DNA from: Bradyrhizobium retamae
Lineage (GTDB): Bacteria > Pseudomonadota > Alphaproteobacteria > Rhizobiales > Xanthobacteraceae
NCBI RefSeq assembly: GCF_001440415.1
Contig: NZ_LLYA01000181.1
Location: 124,001-188,000, forward strand
Direction of reading: 5' to 3'
Length of the DNA stretch: 64,000 nucleotides
The notes under the pieces were generated by a model. The model was not told the origin of the DNA. It searched no databases and saw only the letters and a list, made by a program, of their open reading frames with translations. Both the position numbers and the translations under genes were made by a program. Of this stretch, positions 36,487 to 44,841 are shown in pieces; the first letter of the stretch is position 1, and every line of letters begins with the position of its first letter.

Positions 36487-37035
36487 GTGCGCCCGAAGTT
36501 GTGCATCGACGAAGCCCTCAGGAAACGAGGGCGCAGGGAAAGCCGGGTGCCCATCGCACCCGCAGCCGTGCGCAAGAATGCACACGGTGGACCGCAGGTG
36601 CGCCGGAACACCCGGCTTTCCTTGCGCAGTGGTTTTAACGGCTTATGCCGCGTTCTCCCCGGAGCCGAATTCCTCTGGCCTCCGTCGCCGACGGATTGGC
36701 GATTGATCGAAGTCCCGGTTGGGCCCGACAATCTCCATCGGCTTGACACCAGCAACGGGTGCCAGGACCGCGCGGTTTTGCCGTCCGCAGCTTCCCCGGA
36801 CGGAAGCACTTCGACCGGCCCGTATGCTGCCGGAAGAAGTTCCTCGCCGAGGCGTTTAAGCGCCGGTCGTCTGCGTAGGTCGTGCCCGCTCACGGAAAGA
36901 CCGCCCTGCGAACACTTCTCGCACCTGACGCTGCCGCGTCCACCGCAACCCGTCCCAACGTTAGTGACGCTGGCCAACGCCCCTCTGGCGGGACGGGCAG
37001 CGGGAGTTGTAGGATTGATTTGGGTGTCGCGTTAA
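36487..37035. repeat. dispersed repeat element with 19-bp inverted repeats
   Basis: The segment resembles a repeat found in many copies in Bradyrhizobium genomes (from memory), often misannotated as small Arg-rich ORFs. Inverted arms GCGCAGGGAAAGCCGGGTG (36531-36549) and its complement (36609-36627, one mismatch) enclose 59 nt. Its long frame is rich in Arg, Pro and Ser, lacks a recognisable domain, and is best read as non-coding. Confidence 0.6.
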
Positions 37036-37168
37036 GCGAAAAATTTTCACGAGGCGTGAAATAAGCTTCTTGTCATGTCGGGCAAATCAGTGCTGAGGCC
37101 GCTCAGCGAAAATCGCGCGAGCGCGAAGCGGCTGGTGAGTGCACTGGCACGCAACAAACTGGTGACCC
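37036..37168. other. short gap before the SGNH hydrolase gene
   Basis: No gene or clear signal was found here. Confidence 0.4.
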
Positions 37169-37918
37169 ATGGACAGCGATCCCTCACAGATACCGGTTTT
37201 GCCGATCCCCTTCGTGCACGGGCTGACCCACTTTGCGCAGAGGCTCACCATAGGACGGGCCAAGATCGTCGCGATTGGCTCGTCGTCGACGGTGGGCCAC
37301 GGCAATATCAAGCCCTATCCGGAACGGTTGCTGCCGTTTCTCCAGGCCGTATATCCGAACGCCAGGATCATAATGGTCAACCAGGGAATCGGCGGCCAGG
37401 AAGCGCCGATCGAGCTTCAGCGATTCGATACCGACGTCATCGCCGAGAAGCCCGATCTGGTAATCTGGCAGGTCGGAACGAATGCAATCTGGCAAAGGCC
37501 GGACCTGAATCCTCCACCTCCCTCCTTCGACGAAACCACCAGCGCCATCCGCGATGGATTAGTCAAACTGCGCAAACAGACGCAGGCCGACGTCATCCTG
37601 ATGGACCCCCAATATGTGCCGGCGGTGCTGACCCCGGCCAAGAAGGACAAAGCGATCGCGATGGTCGAGGCGATCAGCGAACTGGCGCGGAAGGCTGGCG
37701 TCAATGTGTTCCGCCGATTCGCATTCATGAAGAGCTTGTATGAAGTCGAACAGGTCTCGTTCGATCGGATAGTTGACCGGACGGATGAGCACAGGCTGCA
37801 CGACAGCGACTGGACCACGCATCGTGTGGCGTGGGCGATGAAGCTCGCGATCGTCGACGGCGTCGACAAGGCACGGTCATCGGTAACTGTGCCTTCGCGA
37901 CCACCACCGATAAATTAA
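37169..37918 (+). CDS. SGNH/GDSL-family hydrolase
   Basis: This 249-residue protein has GSSSTVGHG at 37-45, aligning with the catalytic GDSxT block. NQGIGGQE resembles block II, V-G-T-N-A is block III (oxyanion Asn), and D-x-H-R-L-H-D-S-D near the C-terminus resembles the D-x2-H catalytic pair. Such enzymes hydrolyse esters, including acetyl groups on polysaccharides. No signal peptide is obvious, so location is uncertain. A short basic segment precedes the domain. Confidence 0.75.
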   Translation: MDSDPSQIPVLPIPFVHGLTHFAQRLTIGRAKIVAIGSSSTVGHGNIKPYPERLLPFLQAVYPNARIIMVNQGIGGQEAPIELQRFDTDVIAEKPDLVIWQVGTNAIWQRPDLNPPPPSFDETTSAIRDGLVKLRKQTQADVILMDPQYVPAVLTPAKKDKAIAMVEAISELARKAGVNVFRRFAFMKSLYEVEQVSFDRIVDRTDEHRLHDSDWTTHRVAWAMKLAIVDGVDKARSSVTVPSRPPPIN

Positions 37919-38015
37919 GTGCACGGAAAACACGCAAGTGATTTGCCTGTCGGGCAAATTGGTAGCATTAGCTCGGCGTTGAAACGTGCCGATGAAGGCC
38001 ATAGCCACGTTGACC

Positions 38016-38405
38016 TCATCTGGGCTTGGCGCCGAGCAGGATCGGCACCGTGTCGCGAAGCTTGAGTGACTTCACGATGTCCTGAGTGGTGCCCTTGTAT
38101 TTCTTGAAATGATCAGTTTCGAGGTGTGCTTTGTACGCTTCCACATCGGCGTACATCTCGAAGACAAAGACGCGAGCTGGATTCTCCTTGTCGGTCACAG
38201 CATACAAAGCCAGCACTCCGGGTTCGAGCCGGAGAGCCGCTTCAATCTGCTCTTTCACTGCCGCCTTGTAGGCCTCGAGTCGAGCCGGATCGATCTCGAT
38301 TTCCGCCACTCGCACGTAAGGTTCTTTGCTATCCCGAGCGATAGCTGGCGCACATCCCATCGCCAGTATGGTGGCACCGAGGACGAGAAGCTGCCTGATC
38401 TCCAT
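38016..38405 (-). CDS. exported antibiotic biosynthesis monooxygenase (ABM) domain protein
   Basis: This 129-residue product from the ATG at 38405 has a signal peptide (cleavage likely after IARD, or lipobox-like MGC near residue 18). A single ABM dimeric ferredoxin-like domain follows: V-A-E-I-E-I-D-P, E-P-G-V-L-A-L-Y-A-V and H-F-K-K-Y are family features. Members act as quinol monooxygenases or have unknown chemistry. An upstream in-frame start is disfavoured because it destroys the signal peptide. It is the third gene of the exported CMD-cupin-ABM cluster. Confidence 0.8.
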   Translation of the reverse strand: MEIRQLLVLGATILAMGCAPAIARDSKEPYVRVAEIEIDPARLEAYKAAVKEQIEAALRLEPGVLALYAVTDKENPARVFVFEMYADVEAYKAHLETDHFKKYKGTTQDIVKSLKLRDTVPILLGAKPR

Positions 38406-38585
38406 TTCACTCTCCTTCGCCCGCGCGCCCCGAGCGCGAAAAATGATCTTTACTGTCGCCGACCTTGCGCGTTCGCTGATCATGGGAGCGAAATATGGGA
38501 GCGCGTTCCGCGCCAACGGCTCATCAGTGTGCCATCCACGCTGACGGCCATTGATAGTTGACATACGGCTCGTGCGACCTCGGCA

Positions 38586-39095
38586 TCACTTGCGGTACTG
38601 CTCGTCCGCAACCTTCTCCATCCAGTCGACGTTCTTGCCGTCAAGCGACTCCTGAATGGCAATGTGTGTCATTGCCGTCGTCGGCGTCGCGCCATGCCAA
38701 TGCTTGAGGCCTGCCGGAAACCACACGACATCGCCCGGGCGCACCTCCTCGATCGGTCCGCCTTCACGCTGGACCCATCCCAGCCCCGCGGTGATGATCA
38801 AAGTCTGGCCGAGCGGGTGGGTGTGCCAGTTGGTGCGAGCGCCCGGCTCGAACGTGACTTGGCCGGCGCCGGCCCGCGCCGGATCGGGTGCCTGAAACAA
38901 TGGGTCCACGCGGACGGACCCGGTGAACCAATCCGGCGAACCCTTGGCCGAGGGACGCGAGCCGTTTCGCTTGATGTCTATATCCATGTCCCTGTTCCTT
39001 GGCTCAGCCGACGTTTGCGCCGCAAGCCGGCGCGGCGTTGTCAAGGCGGCAATACCACACGCGACAGCGGCAACTACTCCCCGGCGCGAGTACAT
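38586..39095 (-). CDS. exported cupin (mandelonitrile-lyase-like)
   Basis: This 169-residue protein has a Tat-like N-terminus (S-R-R-G-V-V-A-A) and a cupin barrel. NWHTHPLGQTLIITAG and PAGLKHWHGA give the metal-binding residues H, H, Q and H. This set resembles the manganese cupin hydroxynitrile lyases from Acidobacteria; related cupins often pair with CMD proteins. Real substrate unknown. It starts 9 bp after the CMD gene, so it is co-transcribed. Confidence 0.85.
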   Translation of the reverse strand: MYSRRGVVAAVACGIAALTTPRRLAAQTSAEPRNRDMDIDIKRNGSRPSAKGSPDWFTGSVRVDPLFQAPDPARAGAGQVTFEPGARTNWHTHPLGQTLIITAGLGWVQREGGPIEEVRPGDVVWFPAGLKHWHGATPTTAMTHIAIQESLDGKNVDWMEKVADEQYRK

Positions 39096-39104
39096 CCAAG
39101 TCTC

Positions 39105-39887
39105 CTATCGGAGCCGCTTGTCGATCACGTCCTTGACGACGGGAGCGGCGGAGAACGCGTTAGGCCAGCCGGTATAGAAGGCGAGATGGCCGAGCAGCTC
39201 TCCCGCTTCTTCCCGTTTCAATCCGTTATCCATCGCCCGGTTCAAGTGATACGTGATTTGAGCCACCTGTCCCGTTGCGACGAGGGCGCTGACAGTGACC
39301 AGGCTGCGGTCCCGCGGAGCCAGGCCCGGCCTCAGCCAGAGATCCCGAAACAGCACGTCGGTCGTGTATTGGACGAGGCTTGGAGTGATCTGGCCGAATT
39401 GCTGTTCGACGCGCGACGCGCGCTGCGACTCCGCCGCCTCGTCCAGAGGAAGGTTTGGTCCTGATGCCTGTGGGATTTGGTCCGCCCCGATGTTGCGGCT
39501 CCTGAAGACCTCGCTGGCGGCCGGAATCGCATTCATTGCGTTCGCCCAGCCGGTATAGAACGCCAGGTGTGTGATGATCTCCGATATCTCCGCCGGCTTT
39601 ACGCCGTTGTCGATCGCAAGGTTGAGATAGTACGGCAGCTCGATCGTCTGGTCGCGGGCAATGAGCGCGGCGAGGGTGACGATACTACGATCCCGGGGAG
39701 AAAGACCGGGCCGCTTCCAGAGATCGCCAAGCATGACACCTTGCGCGTACCTTTCGAGGGCCGGCGCGATCGCCCGGATGTCCTGGGATGTGAGCATCGG
39801 CTTTGCTCCTTCAGGGGTTGTCGGTGCCTGCGCATTCGCTTGAGCTAACAGGCAGAATGAGAAGGCGGCGGCGGCAAGCACTCTCAT
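39105..39887 (-). CDS. exported two-domain carboxymuconolactone decarboxylase-like protein
   Basis: This 260-residue protein has a signal peptide (cleavage near NAQA) and two tandem CMD domains with matching H-L-A-F-Y-T-G-W-x-N-A segments. The mature protein has no cysteine, so unlike AhpD it cannot be a thiol peroxidase partner. Related secreted CMD proteins sit beside cupins. Its role may be lactone or enol chemistry, but this is inference. First gene of the cluster, divergent from a LysR gene. Confidence 0.85.
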   Translation of the reverse strand: MRVLAAAAFSFCLLAQANAQAPTTPEGAKPMLTSQDIRAIAPALERYAQGVMLGDLWKRPGLSPRDRSIVTLAALIARDQTIELPYYLNLAIDNGVKPAEISEIITHLAFYTGWANAMNAIPAASEVFRSRNIGADQIPQASGPNLPLDEAAESQRASRVEQQFGQITPSLVQYTTDVLFRDLWLRPGLAPRDRSLVTVSALVATGQVAQITYHLNRAMDNGLKREEAGELLGHLAFYTGWPNAFSAAPVVKDVIDKRLR

Positions 39888-40062
39888 GGAGACTCTCCTC
39901 GTTAGTGGGCGCGCCCCAGAGACTCGGGCGATACGAACGCGTTCACAGCTCCTGGCGCGCAGGCGGATTGAGGATTTCAGTGAAGTCCAGATTGATCCTG
40001 TCTGCTTGCCGAGGCGTGCCGCGCCTCGATTGCTGATCCGAACCTAAGCCTTTCGCCGTCCG

Positions 40063-40094
40063 ATGATTAGGTGATAGAAGCTACTTGTAATCAT
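40063..40094. promoter_or_regulatory. inverted repeat in LysR/CMD divergent promoter
   Basis: Arms ATGATTA (40063-40069) and TAATCAT (40088-40094), separated by 18 nt, lie 15 bp before the LysR ATG. LysR proteins bind such dyads to regulate themselves and the divergent operon. The spacing is larger than the classical T-N11-A, so confidence is limited. Confidence 0.45.
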
Positions 40095-40109
40095 TAGGCA
40101 GGCTTATCA

Positions 40110-41015
40110 ATGAAACGCGAAGACGCGAGCGACCTCCTCGCCTTCCTTGCAGTGGCGCGGGAGCGCAGTTTCACCCGGGCTGCCGCGAAGCTCGGAATGA
40201 CTCAGTCGGCGCTCAGCCAGATCATCCGCAGCCTGGAGGACCGGATTGGCCTCAGGCTGTTGAACCGGACGACGCGCAGCGTGACACCAACGCAGGCCGG
40301 AGAACGGCTGTTCCTAAGTATCGGTCCCAAGTTCAACGAGATGGACGCAGAGCTTGCTGCACTGAGCGAACTCCGCGAAAGGCCGGCCGGGACCATCCGC
40401 TTCACCGCGACAGAGTATGCTGCCACGGAAATCTTGTTGCCTGCCTTGCGCAAGATCCTACCGCAGTACCCTGAGATTCACGTCGAGGTGATTATTGACT
40501 ACGGGCTCACCAACATCGTGGCGCAGCAGGTAGATGCAGGTATCCGGCCAGGCGAACTTGTTGCAAAGGATATGATCGCTGTTCGGGTCAGTCCCGACTT
40601 GCGAATGGCCGTCATCGGCTCGCCGTCTTATTTCGCTGGTCGCAAGCGGCCCCGGACACCACAGGACCTGACAGACCACAACTGCCTCAACCTTCGCCTG
40701 CCGACCCACGGCGGCAGCCTTTACGCTTGGGAATTCGAAAAGAACGGGCGAGAGGTCAACGTTCGTGTTGAAGGCCAGCTTGTGTTCAACAGCGCGGGCC
40801 TCCTCCTGGAAGGAGCTCTGCGGGGCTTCGGACTAGCCTACCTCACCGAAGGCCACGTGCAGCCGTACGTTTCGAGGGGGCAACTTGTCCGCGTTCTTTC
40901 GGATTGGTGCCCACCATTCTCCGGGTATCACCTGTACTATCCCAGCCGGCGACAAGTTTCCCCGGCGTTCTCATTGATTGTGGATGCGCTTCGCTTCCGA
41001 GGCCAAGTCGGATAG
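40110..41015 (+). CDS. LysR family transcriptional regulator
   Basis: This 301-residue protein has an N-terminal winged helix-turn-helix (A-A-K-L-G-M-T-Q-S-A-L-S-Q-I-I-R) and a periplasmic-binding-protein-like effector domain. It is divergent from the exported CMD-cupin-ABM cluster with a gap of about 220 bp, the usual layout for a dedicated regulator. The effector is unknown. Confidence 0.93.
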   Translation: MKREDASDLLAFLAVARERSFTRAAAKLGMTQSALSQIIRSLEDRIGLRLLNRTTRSVTPTQAGERLFLSIGPKFNEMDAELAALSELRERPAGTIRFTATEYAATEILLPALRKILPQYPEIHVEVIIDYGLTNIVAQQVDAGIRPGELVAKDMIAVRVSPDLRMAVIGSPSYFAGRKRPRTPQDLTDHNCLNLRLPTHGGSLYAWEFEKNGREVNVRVEGQLVFNSAGLLLEGALRGFGLAYLTEGHVQPYVSRGQLVRVLSDWCPPFSGYHLYYPSRRQVSPAFSLIVDALRFRGQVG

Positions 41016-41108
41016 GACGAAAGACGTTGGAGCGCTCCTTGGACTGGACCGAGATGGTCTACAGGCCGGACGTCATCGCCAAGGCCGACCTTCATCATAG
41101 AGACAAAC

Positions 41109-41795
41109 GTGGCACAGAATATCTACGACAATCCCGATTTCTTCGCTAGCTACAGCCAATTGCCTCGCCAAGTGCATGGGCTGGACGGTGCGCCCGAATG
41201 GCCGGCTGTCCAGGCCATGCTGCCCGCGCTAACTGGCAAGCGCGTGGCCGATCTGGGCTGCGGCTTCGGCTGGGCCGCGCGCTGGATGCGCGCACAGGGC
41301 GCGGCCTCGGTGCTTGGCCTCGATCTGTCGCAGAACATGATCGCGCGCGCCAAGCTCGATACCTCGGACCCGGCCATCGAATATCTGCTCGCCGATCTCG
41401 AGACACTGGAACTGCCCGAAGCGGCATTCGACCTCGTCTACAGCGCCTTGACCTTTCACTATGTCGAGGATTTTCGGCACCTCGCGCGCATGATCCACGA
41501 GGCGCTGGTCCCAGGCGGAGATCTGGTCTTCACGATTGAGCATCCGATCTTCATGGCCGCGGCGCATCCGCGCTGGATCGCCGATGAAGACGGCCGCAAG
41601 ACCTGGCCGATCAACGGTTACTCGGTCGAGGGCGAGCGCCGCACGGACTGGTTCGCCAAGGGCGTGATGAAGTATCACCGGACCCTCGGCACGACGCTCA
41701 ACACGCTGATTGATGCCGGGTTGAGGAGTTCGCCCCGACGCTCGAACAGATCGAGCACTTGCCCGAACTGGCCGAAGAGCTGGAGCGGCCGATGA
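41109..41795 (+). CDS. class I SAM-dependent methyltransferase, frameshifted C-terminus
   Basis: This 228-residue product (GTG start at 41109) has VADLGCGFGWAAR as motif I and later D-L-V-Y-S-A-L-T-F-H-Y-V. After residue about 204 the frame changes to an Arg/Ser-rich end. The other frame continues E-E-F-A-P-T-L-E-Q-I-E-H and P-M-M-L-L-I-S-A to 41833, the family's normal C-terminus. A small deletion at about 41720 therefore replaced the end. The protein may be unstable or inactive. Its substrate is unknown. Confidence 0.75.
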   Translation: MAQNIYDNPDFFASYSQLPRQVHGLDGAPEWPAVQAMLPALTGKRVADLGCGFGWAARWMRAQGAASVLGLDLSQNMIARAKLDTSDPAIEYLLADLETLELPEAAFDLVYSALTFHYVEDFRHLARMIHEALVPGGDLVFTIEHPIFMAAAHPRWIADEDGRKTWPINGYSVEGERRTDWFAKGVMKYHRTLGTTLNTLIDAGLRSSPRRSNRSSTCPNWPKSWSGR

Positions 41796-41944
41796 TGCTC
41801 CTGATCTCAGCGCGAAAGACAGAACGGCGCTGACCCGGTGCCGTGGCCTTCAATTGCAGTCCAGCACTGGCACCGTAATTCCGAAGGCCCAAATAGCGCA
41901 CATGGGTCGAAGTTTTGTGTAAGCCAATGACAGTGGAGTCCCTC

Positions 41945-41962
41945 CGTCACGTTAGCGTGACG
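41945..41962 (+). terminator. hairpin downstream of the methyltransferase
   Basis: A perfect 7-bp stem (CGTCACG / CGTGACG) with loop TTAG lies about 110 bp past the original methyltransferase stop. It lacks a T-run, so termination is uncertain. Confidence 0.35.
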
Positions 41963-42048
41963 TCCCAGTGTGAACCAGTTCATACACGCTAAAGTTTAGC
42001 TAGTGCAGAGAAGATCTCACGCGATATCTCTGGTCAATGGAGGGTTTG

Positions 42049-42402
42049 ATGAAGCAGCTTTCTTTCTCGCTTCCGGCATTACTGTTCGGCATCATTCTCT
42101 ACGCGCCCCAAGCTTACGCCCAGGCGAAATGCACTCAAGGTTATGTTTGGAGGGAGGCTGCTCGCGGCGATTACGTGTGCGTCACGCCCCAAACCCGCCG
42201 GCAGGCCTGGAACGACAATGCGCGGCAGGACGCTCGGCGGGCAGGGCGCGGACAATACGGATACGAGACTTGCAAGCAAGGTTACGTATGGCGCGAAGCA
42301 ACGACGGACGACAAGGTCTGCGTCACGCCGGCGACGCGCGACCAGGCGCGCTACGACAATTCACGGGCGCGGCAGCGCGTCCACGCGCAGCGAATTGATT
42401 GA
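42049..42402 (+). CDS. small exported protein with duplicated C-x2-GYVWRE motif
   Basis: This 117-residue protein has a signal peptide (cleavage near YAQA) and two copies of the pattern C-x2-G-Y-V-W-R-E-A ... D-x-V-C-V-T-P-x-T-R-x-Q-A ... D-N (Cys28/Cys44 and Cys75/Cys91). Each copy probably folds around one disulfide. GGAGGG precedes the ATG at 42049. Function is unknown; I recall similar motifs in rhizobial envelope proteins. Confidence 0.75.
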   Translation: MKQLSFSLPALLFGIILYAPQAYAQAKCTQGYVWREAARGDYVCVTPQTRRQAWNDNARQDARRAGRGQYGYETCKQGYVWREATTDDKVCVTPATRDQARYDNSRARQRVHAQRID

Positions 42403-42580
42403 TTACCCCGACTGGCAGCATCCAAGAAACGCGAGAAGGGCTCCAGCGGCGCTGATGCCCTTCCTTTGCGGGAACGGTGTCGCAGGGGAGGTGCGACATC
42501 GCACCAATTTCTGACCTACCGATCGGCCCAGCGTCCCAGCCGGACCCCGATCTGATCGTCGCTAACCGTCGATCGCGTGT

Positions 42581-42802
42581 TTAGTCGCAGATGCGCTCGC
42601 GGATCCTGACGCGTTCACCAAAGCGGTTGGTGCGTTCGCGGATAACGATCCGGCAGTCATCTCTGTAATCACGGTAATAGGGGCGATCATAGCCGGGACC
42701 AACGTAGACGCCGCCCGGGCCGACGCCGAACTCGATAGCGTTGGCCGAAGCGATGCTTCCGACCGTAAGCAGTGTCGCAATCGCCAAGACAGATAGCCTC
42801 AT
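42581..42802 (-). CDS. small exported Gly/Tyr/Arg-rich protein
   Basis: This 73-residue protein has a signal peptide (cleavage near ANAIE), then a Gly/Tyr stretch (GVGPGGVYVGPGYDRPYYRD) and two Cys near the C-terminus. A perfect GAGGAGG site sits just before the ATG at 42802. Function is unknown; I recall similar rhizobial envelope proteins. Confidence 0.7.
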   Translation of the reverse strand: MRLSVLAIATLLTVGSIASANAIEFGVGPGGVYVGPGYDRPYYRDYRDDCRIVIRERTNRFGERVRIRERICD

Positions 42803-43019
42803 AGTTACCTCCTCTTGTCGATCAAAACCAAAGGCTTCGGAAGCCATTCGTTCCGCTCTGCGGCGATTTTGATAGCGCGCTCATCCTGGGTTCCGCCAAG
42901 GAACATCGCAGCGAGCCATCTCGTCATTATGGTGGCAGTGCACGCAATTGACGTTGTGCACAAGGCTTCGCTAGCAAGTTAATGCACTGTGATTTCGCAC
43001 TTCTGGCTTCAGAATCCGG

Positions 43020-43035
43020 ATTACGGTGACAGTGG
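43020..43035. repeat. short dispersed repeat abutting the IS element
   Basis: ATTACGGTGACAGTGG directly adjoins the left end of the IS3 element. The same sequence recurs at 45924-45940, and a rearranged inverse occurs near 44448-44464. It may be part of an older mobile element end. Confidence 0.5.
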
Positions 43036-43095
43036 TGGACTGCACCCCTTAAGTGAGACACGATAATTCCTGTGACAGGCATTCGAGGATGACCT

Positions 43096-43497
43096 GTGGC
43101 AGCAAGAGGAAAGAACCGTCAGTTTCCGACGGCGTACAAATTGAAAGCGATCAAGCGCGTTGAGCGAGGCGAAGGCGTTCTGCCTGTGGCTCGCGAGCTC
43201 GGGATATCGCGCAAGATTGTTCACGACTGGATCAAGGCGTGGAAGGCGCATGGGCCGGAGGGGCTGAATCGCAAGCCTGGACCCAAGCCAGGTGCCCGTA
43301 AGCTCAAACCTCTGGCTACGTATGACGACAAGCGTTCTGCGCTCACGCGCGCGAATGCCCGCATCGCCGAGCTCGAACGGCTGGTCGGCCGCCAGCAGAT
43401 GGACATCGATTTTTTTCGCAAAGCCTTGCGCGCATTGGAGCGGCCGGCAGCGCAAGGCAAACCCGCATCCGCATCATCGAAGTCATCCAAGCCATGA
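43096..43497 (+). CDS. IS3-family transposase OrfA
   Basis: This 133-residue protein has an N-terminal helix-turn-helix (A-R-E-L-G-I-S-R-K-I-V-H-D-W-I) for binding the IS ends and a coiled coil at about 80-115. A run of seven T at 43410-43416 lies in the D-I-D-F-F segment. The T_TTT_TTT heptamer fits programmed -1 frameshifting that would make the OrfAB fusion transposase, because the -1 frame is open from there into orfB. Confidence 0.92.
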   Translation: MAARGKNRQFPTAYKLKAIKRVERGEGVLPVARELGISRKIVHDWIKAWKAHGPEGLNRKPGPKPGARKLKPLATYDDKRSALTRANARIAELERLVGRQQMDIDFFRKALRALERPAAQGKPASASSKSSKP

Positions 43498-44351
43498 CAT
43501 CGGAGGCATCCGAGGCTCATGCCGACGTGCAACGACTTTGCGATTTGGCGGGCCTGCCGCGCGCGACCTATTACCGGCATCTCAACAGGCGCAGTCGTGA
43601 GACGGCCGAGTGCGAGCTGCGCGACCAGATCCAGCGCACTTGCCTCAAGCATCCCTTCTACGGCTATCGACGTGTGGCAGCCACCCTCCGGCGCCAAGGC
43701 ATGGTCGTAAATGCGAAGAAAATCCTGAGGCTTATGCGCGAAGACAATCTTCTTGCGCAGCGCAAGGCGCCGTTCCTGAAGCCACCTGCGGAGCGACCAA
43801 CGGGCGTTCTCGTTGTCCCCAATCTGGTGCGCGGCCTGGTGCCGTCCGCCCCGGATCAAATCTGGGTCGCCGACATCACCTATGTCCATCTCGCCAGGAC
43901 TTTTGCTTATCTCGCTGTCATACTCGACGCCTTCTCGCGCAAGGCCGTCGGCTGGGCCTTTGAGAACACACTCGATGCCTCACTCGCCATCGCCGCGCTC
44001 GATAAGGCCCTCGACGTCAGAAGGCCGCAACCGGGCAGCCTGATCCACCACTCCGATCGCGGCGTGCAATACGCATCCATTGCCTATCGCCAGCGGTTGG
44101 CCGATCGCGACATCACCATCAGCATGAGCCGGCCCGGCAATCCCTTCGACAACGCCAAGGCCGAAAGCTTCATGAAGACGCTCAAGGCCGAAGAGGTCAA
44201 CGGCAAGGCATTTACCGACCTCAACGACGCCCGTCGCCGCATCGACAGCTTCATCGCGGACGTCTACAACAAAGAGCGTCGGCACTCGGCGCTCGGATAT
44301 CAGTCGCCCCTTGAGTTCGAAACTGCGTTCGCGCAAAACAAGGTCCGGTAA
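43494..44351 (+). CDS. IS3-family transposase OrfB (DDE integrase domain)
   Basis: This 285-residue protein has the rve integrase core with Asp127 (WVADITY), Asp188 (HHSDRGVQY) and Glu224 (NAKAESF). The Asp-Glu spacing is 35 residues, giving a complete DD35E triad. Its ATG overlaps the orfA stop by 4 nt (ATGA), and the frame also remains open upstream, so it can be made alone or as an OrfAB fusion. The catalytic residues are intact. Confidence 0.95.
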   Translation: MTSEASEAHADVQRLCDLAGLPRATYYRHLNRRSRETAECELRDQIQRTCLKHPFYGYRRVAATLRRQGMVVNAKKILRLMREDNLLAQRKAPFLKPPAERPTGVLVVPNLVRGLVPSAPDQIWVADITYVHLARTFAYLAVILDAFSRKAVGWAFENTLDASLAIAALDKALDVRRPQPGSLIHHSDRGVQYASIAYRQRLADRDITISMSRPGNPFDNAKAESFMKTLKAEEVNGKAFTDLNDARRRIDSFIADVYNKERRHSALGYQSPLEFETAFAQNKVR

Positions 44352-44412
44352 CGTATCGTGGCAACCGCACTGTCACAGGAATTATCGTGTCTCACTTAAG
44401 GGGTGCAGTCCA

Positions 44413-44841
44413 GTACATTTAACTCATCGGGACGAGAGGATTGAGTACACCGTAATTCCACTGTCCCAATTCCTCATTCTGAGGGAAGCCAGCGTTGCTG
44501 GCGGTTGACTGCTTAGCCCCAGCACCGTGATGCGCTCAATGTGAGCCAGTGGCCAAGGCAGGGAAGTCGGCTCATCGGGCGAAGCGGATTTCGCAGGCAT
44601 CAGCCGAGTCCGGAAATGACGCGCAAGGGGACACGGGTAACGCGGTGCTGCAGTCCTTGACGTTCCCCCAGTTTGTGTCCATATGCGAGGGAATCGACAC
44701 TTGGCCGAACGACTGGGCCCGCTTTGCCTCGCTGCTGACAGGCACGCACGTTTCAGACTCTTCTCCAAAAATCGATCAACGGACGTAGGAGCCGATCCAT
44801 CGGTGCCTCGATCTTACGTGTACTGTCAGAAGGGGATATCC
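44413..44841. other. gap between IS and desaturase, no clear gene
   Basis: Short open frames occur on both strands but lack recognisable domains or good starts. CACCGTAATTCCACTGTCC (44449-44467) is an inverted, partly rearranged copy of the short repeat beside the IS, suggesting remnants of other mobile elements. Confidence 0.5.

Larger units (their letters stand above)
43036..44412 (+). mobile_element. complete IS3-family insertion sequence
   Basis: A 1377-bp element has perfect 43-bp terminal inverted repeats (43036-43078 and 44370-44412), beginning TGGACTGCACCCC. It encodes overlapping orfA and orfB of an IS3-type transposase. The 3-nt flanks differ (TGG and GTA), so no target-site duplication is visible. 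Perfect ends and intact genes suggest recent activity. Confidence 0.93.

Noticed and set aside
36487..37035. 182-codon Arg/Ser/Pro-rich frame in the repeat region
   Set aside because: Resembles the spurious proteins predicted from a dispersed Bradyrhizobium repeat; it overlaps an inverted repeat and has no domain.
43221..43889. Minus-strand frame inside the IS element
   Set aside because: Antisense to the transposase genes; IS3 elements do not encode a gene here.
44549..44788. 79-codon plus-strand frame upstream of the second desaturase
   Set aside because: No domain, GTG start without a ribosome site, and remnants of repeats nearby; not supportable as a gene.
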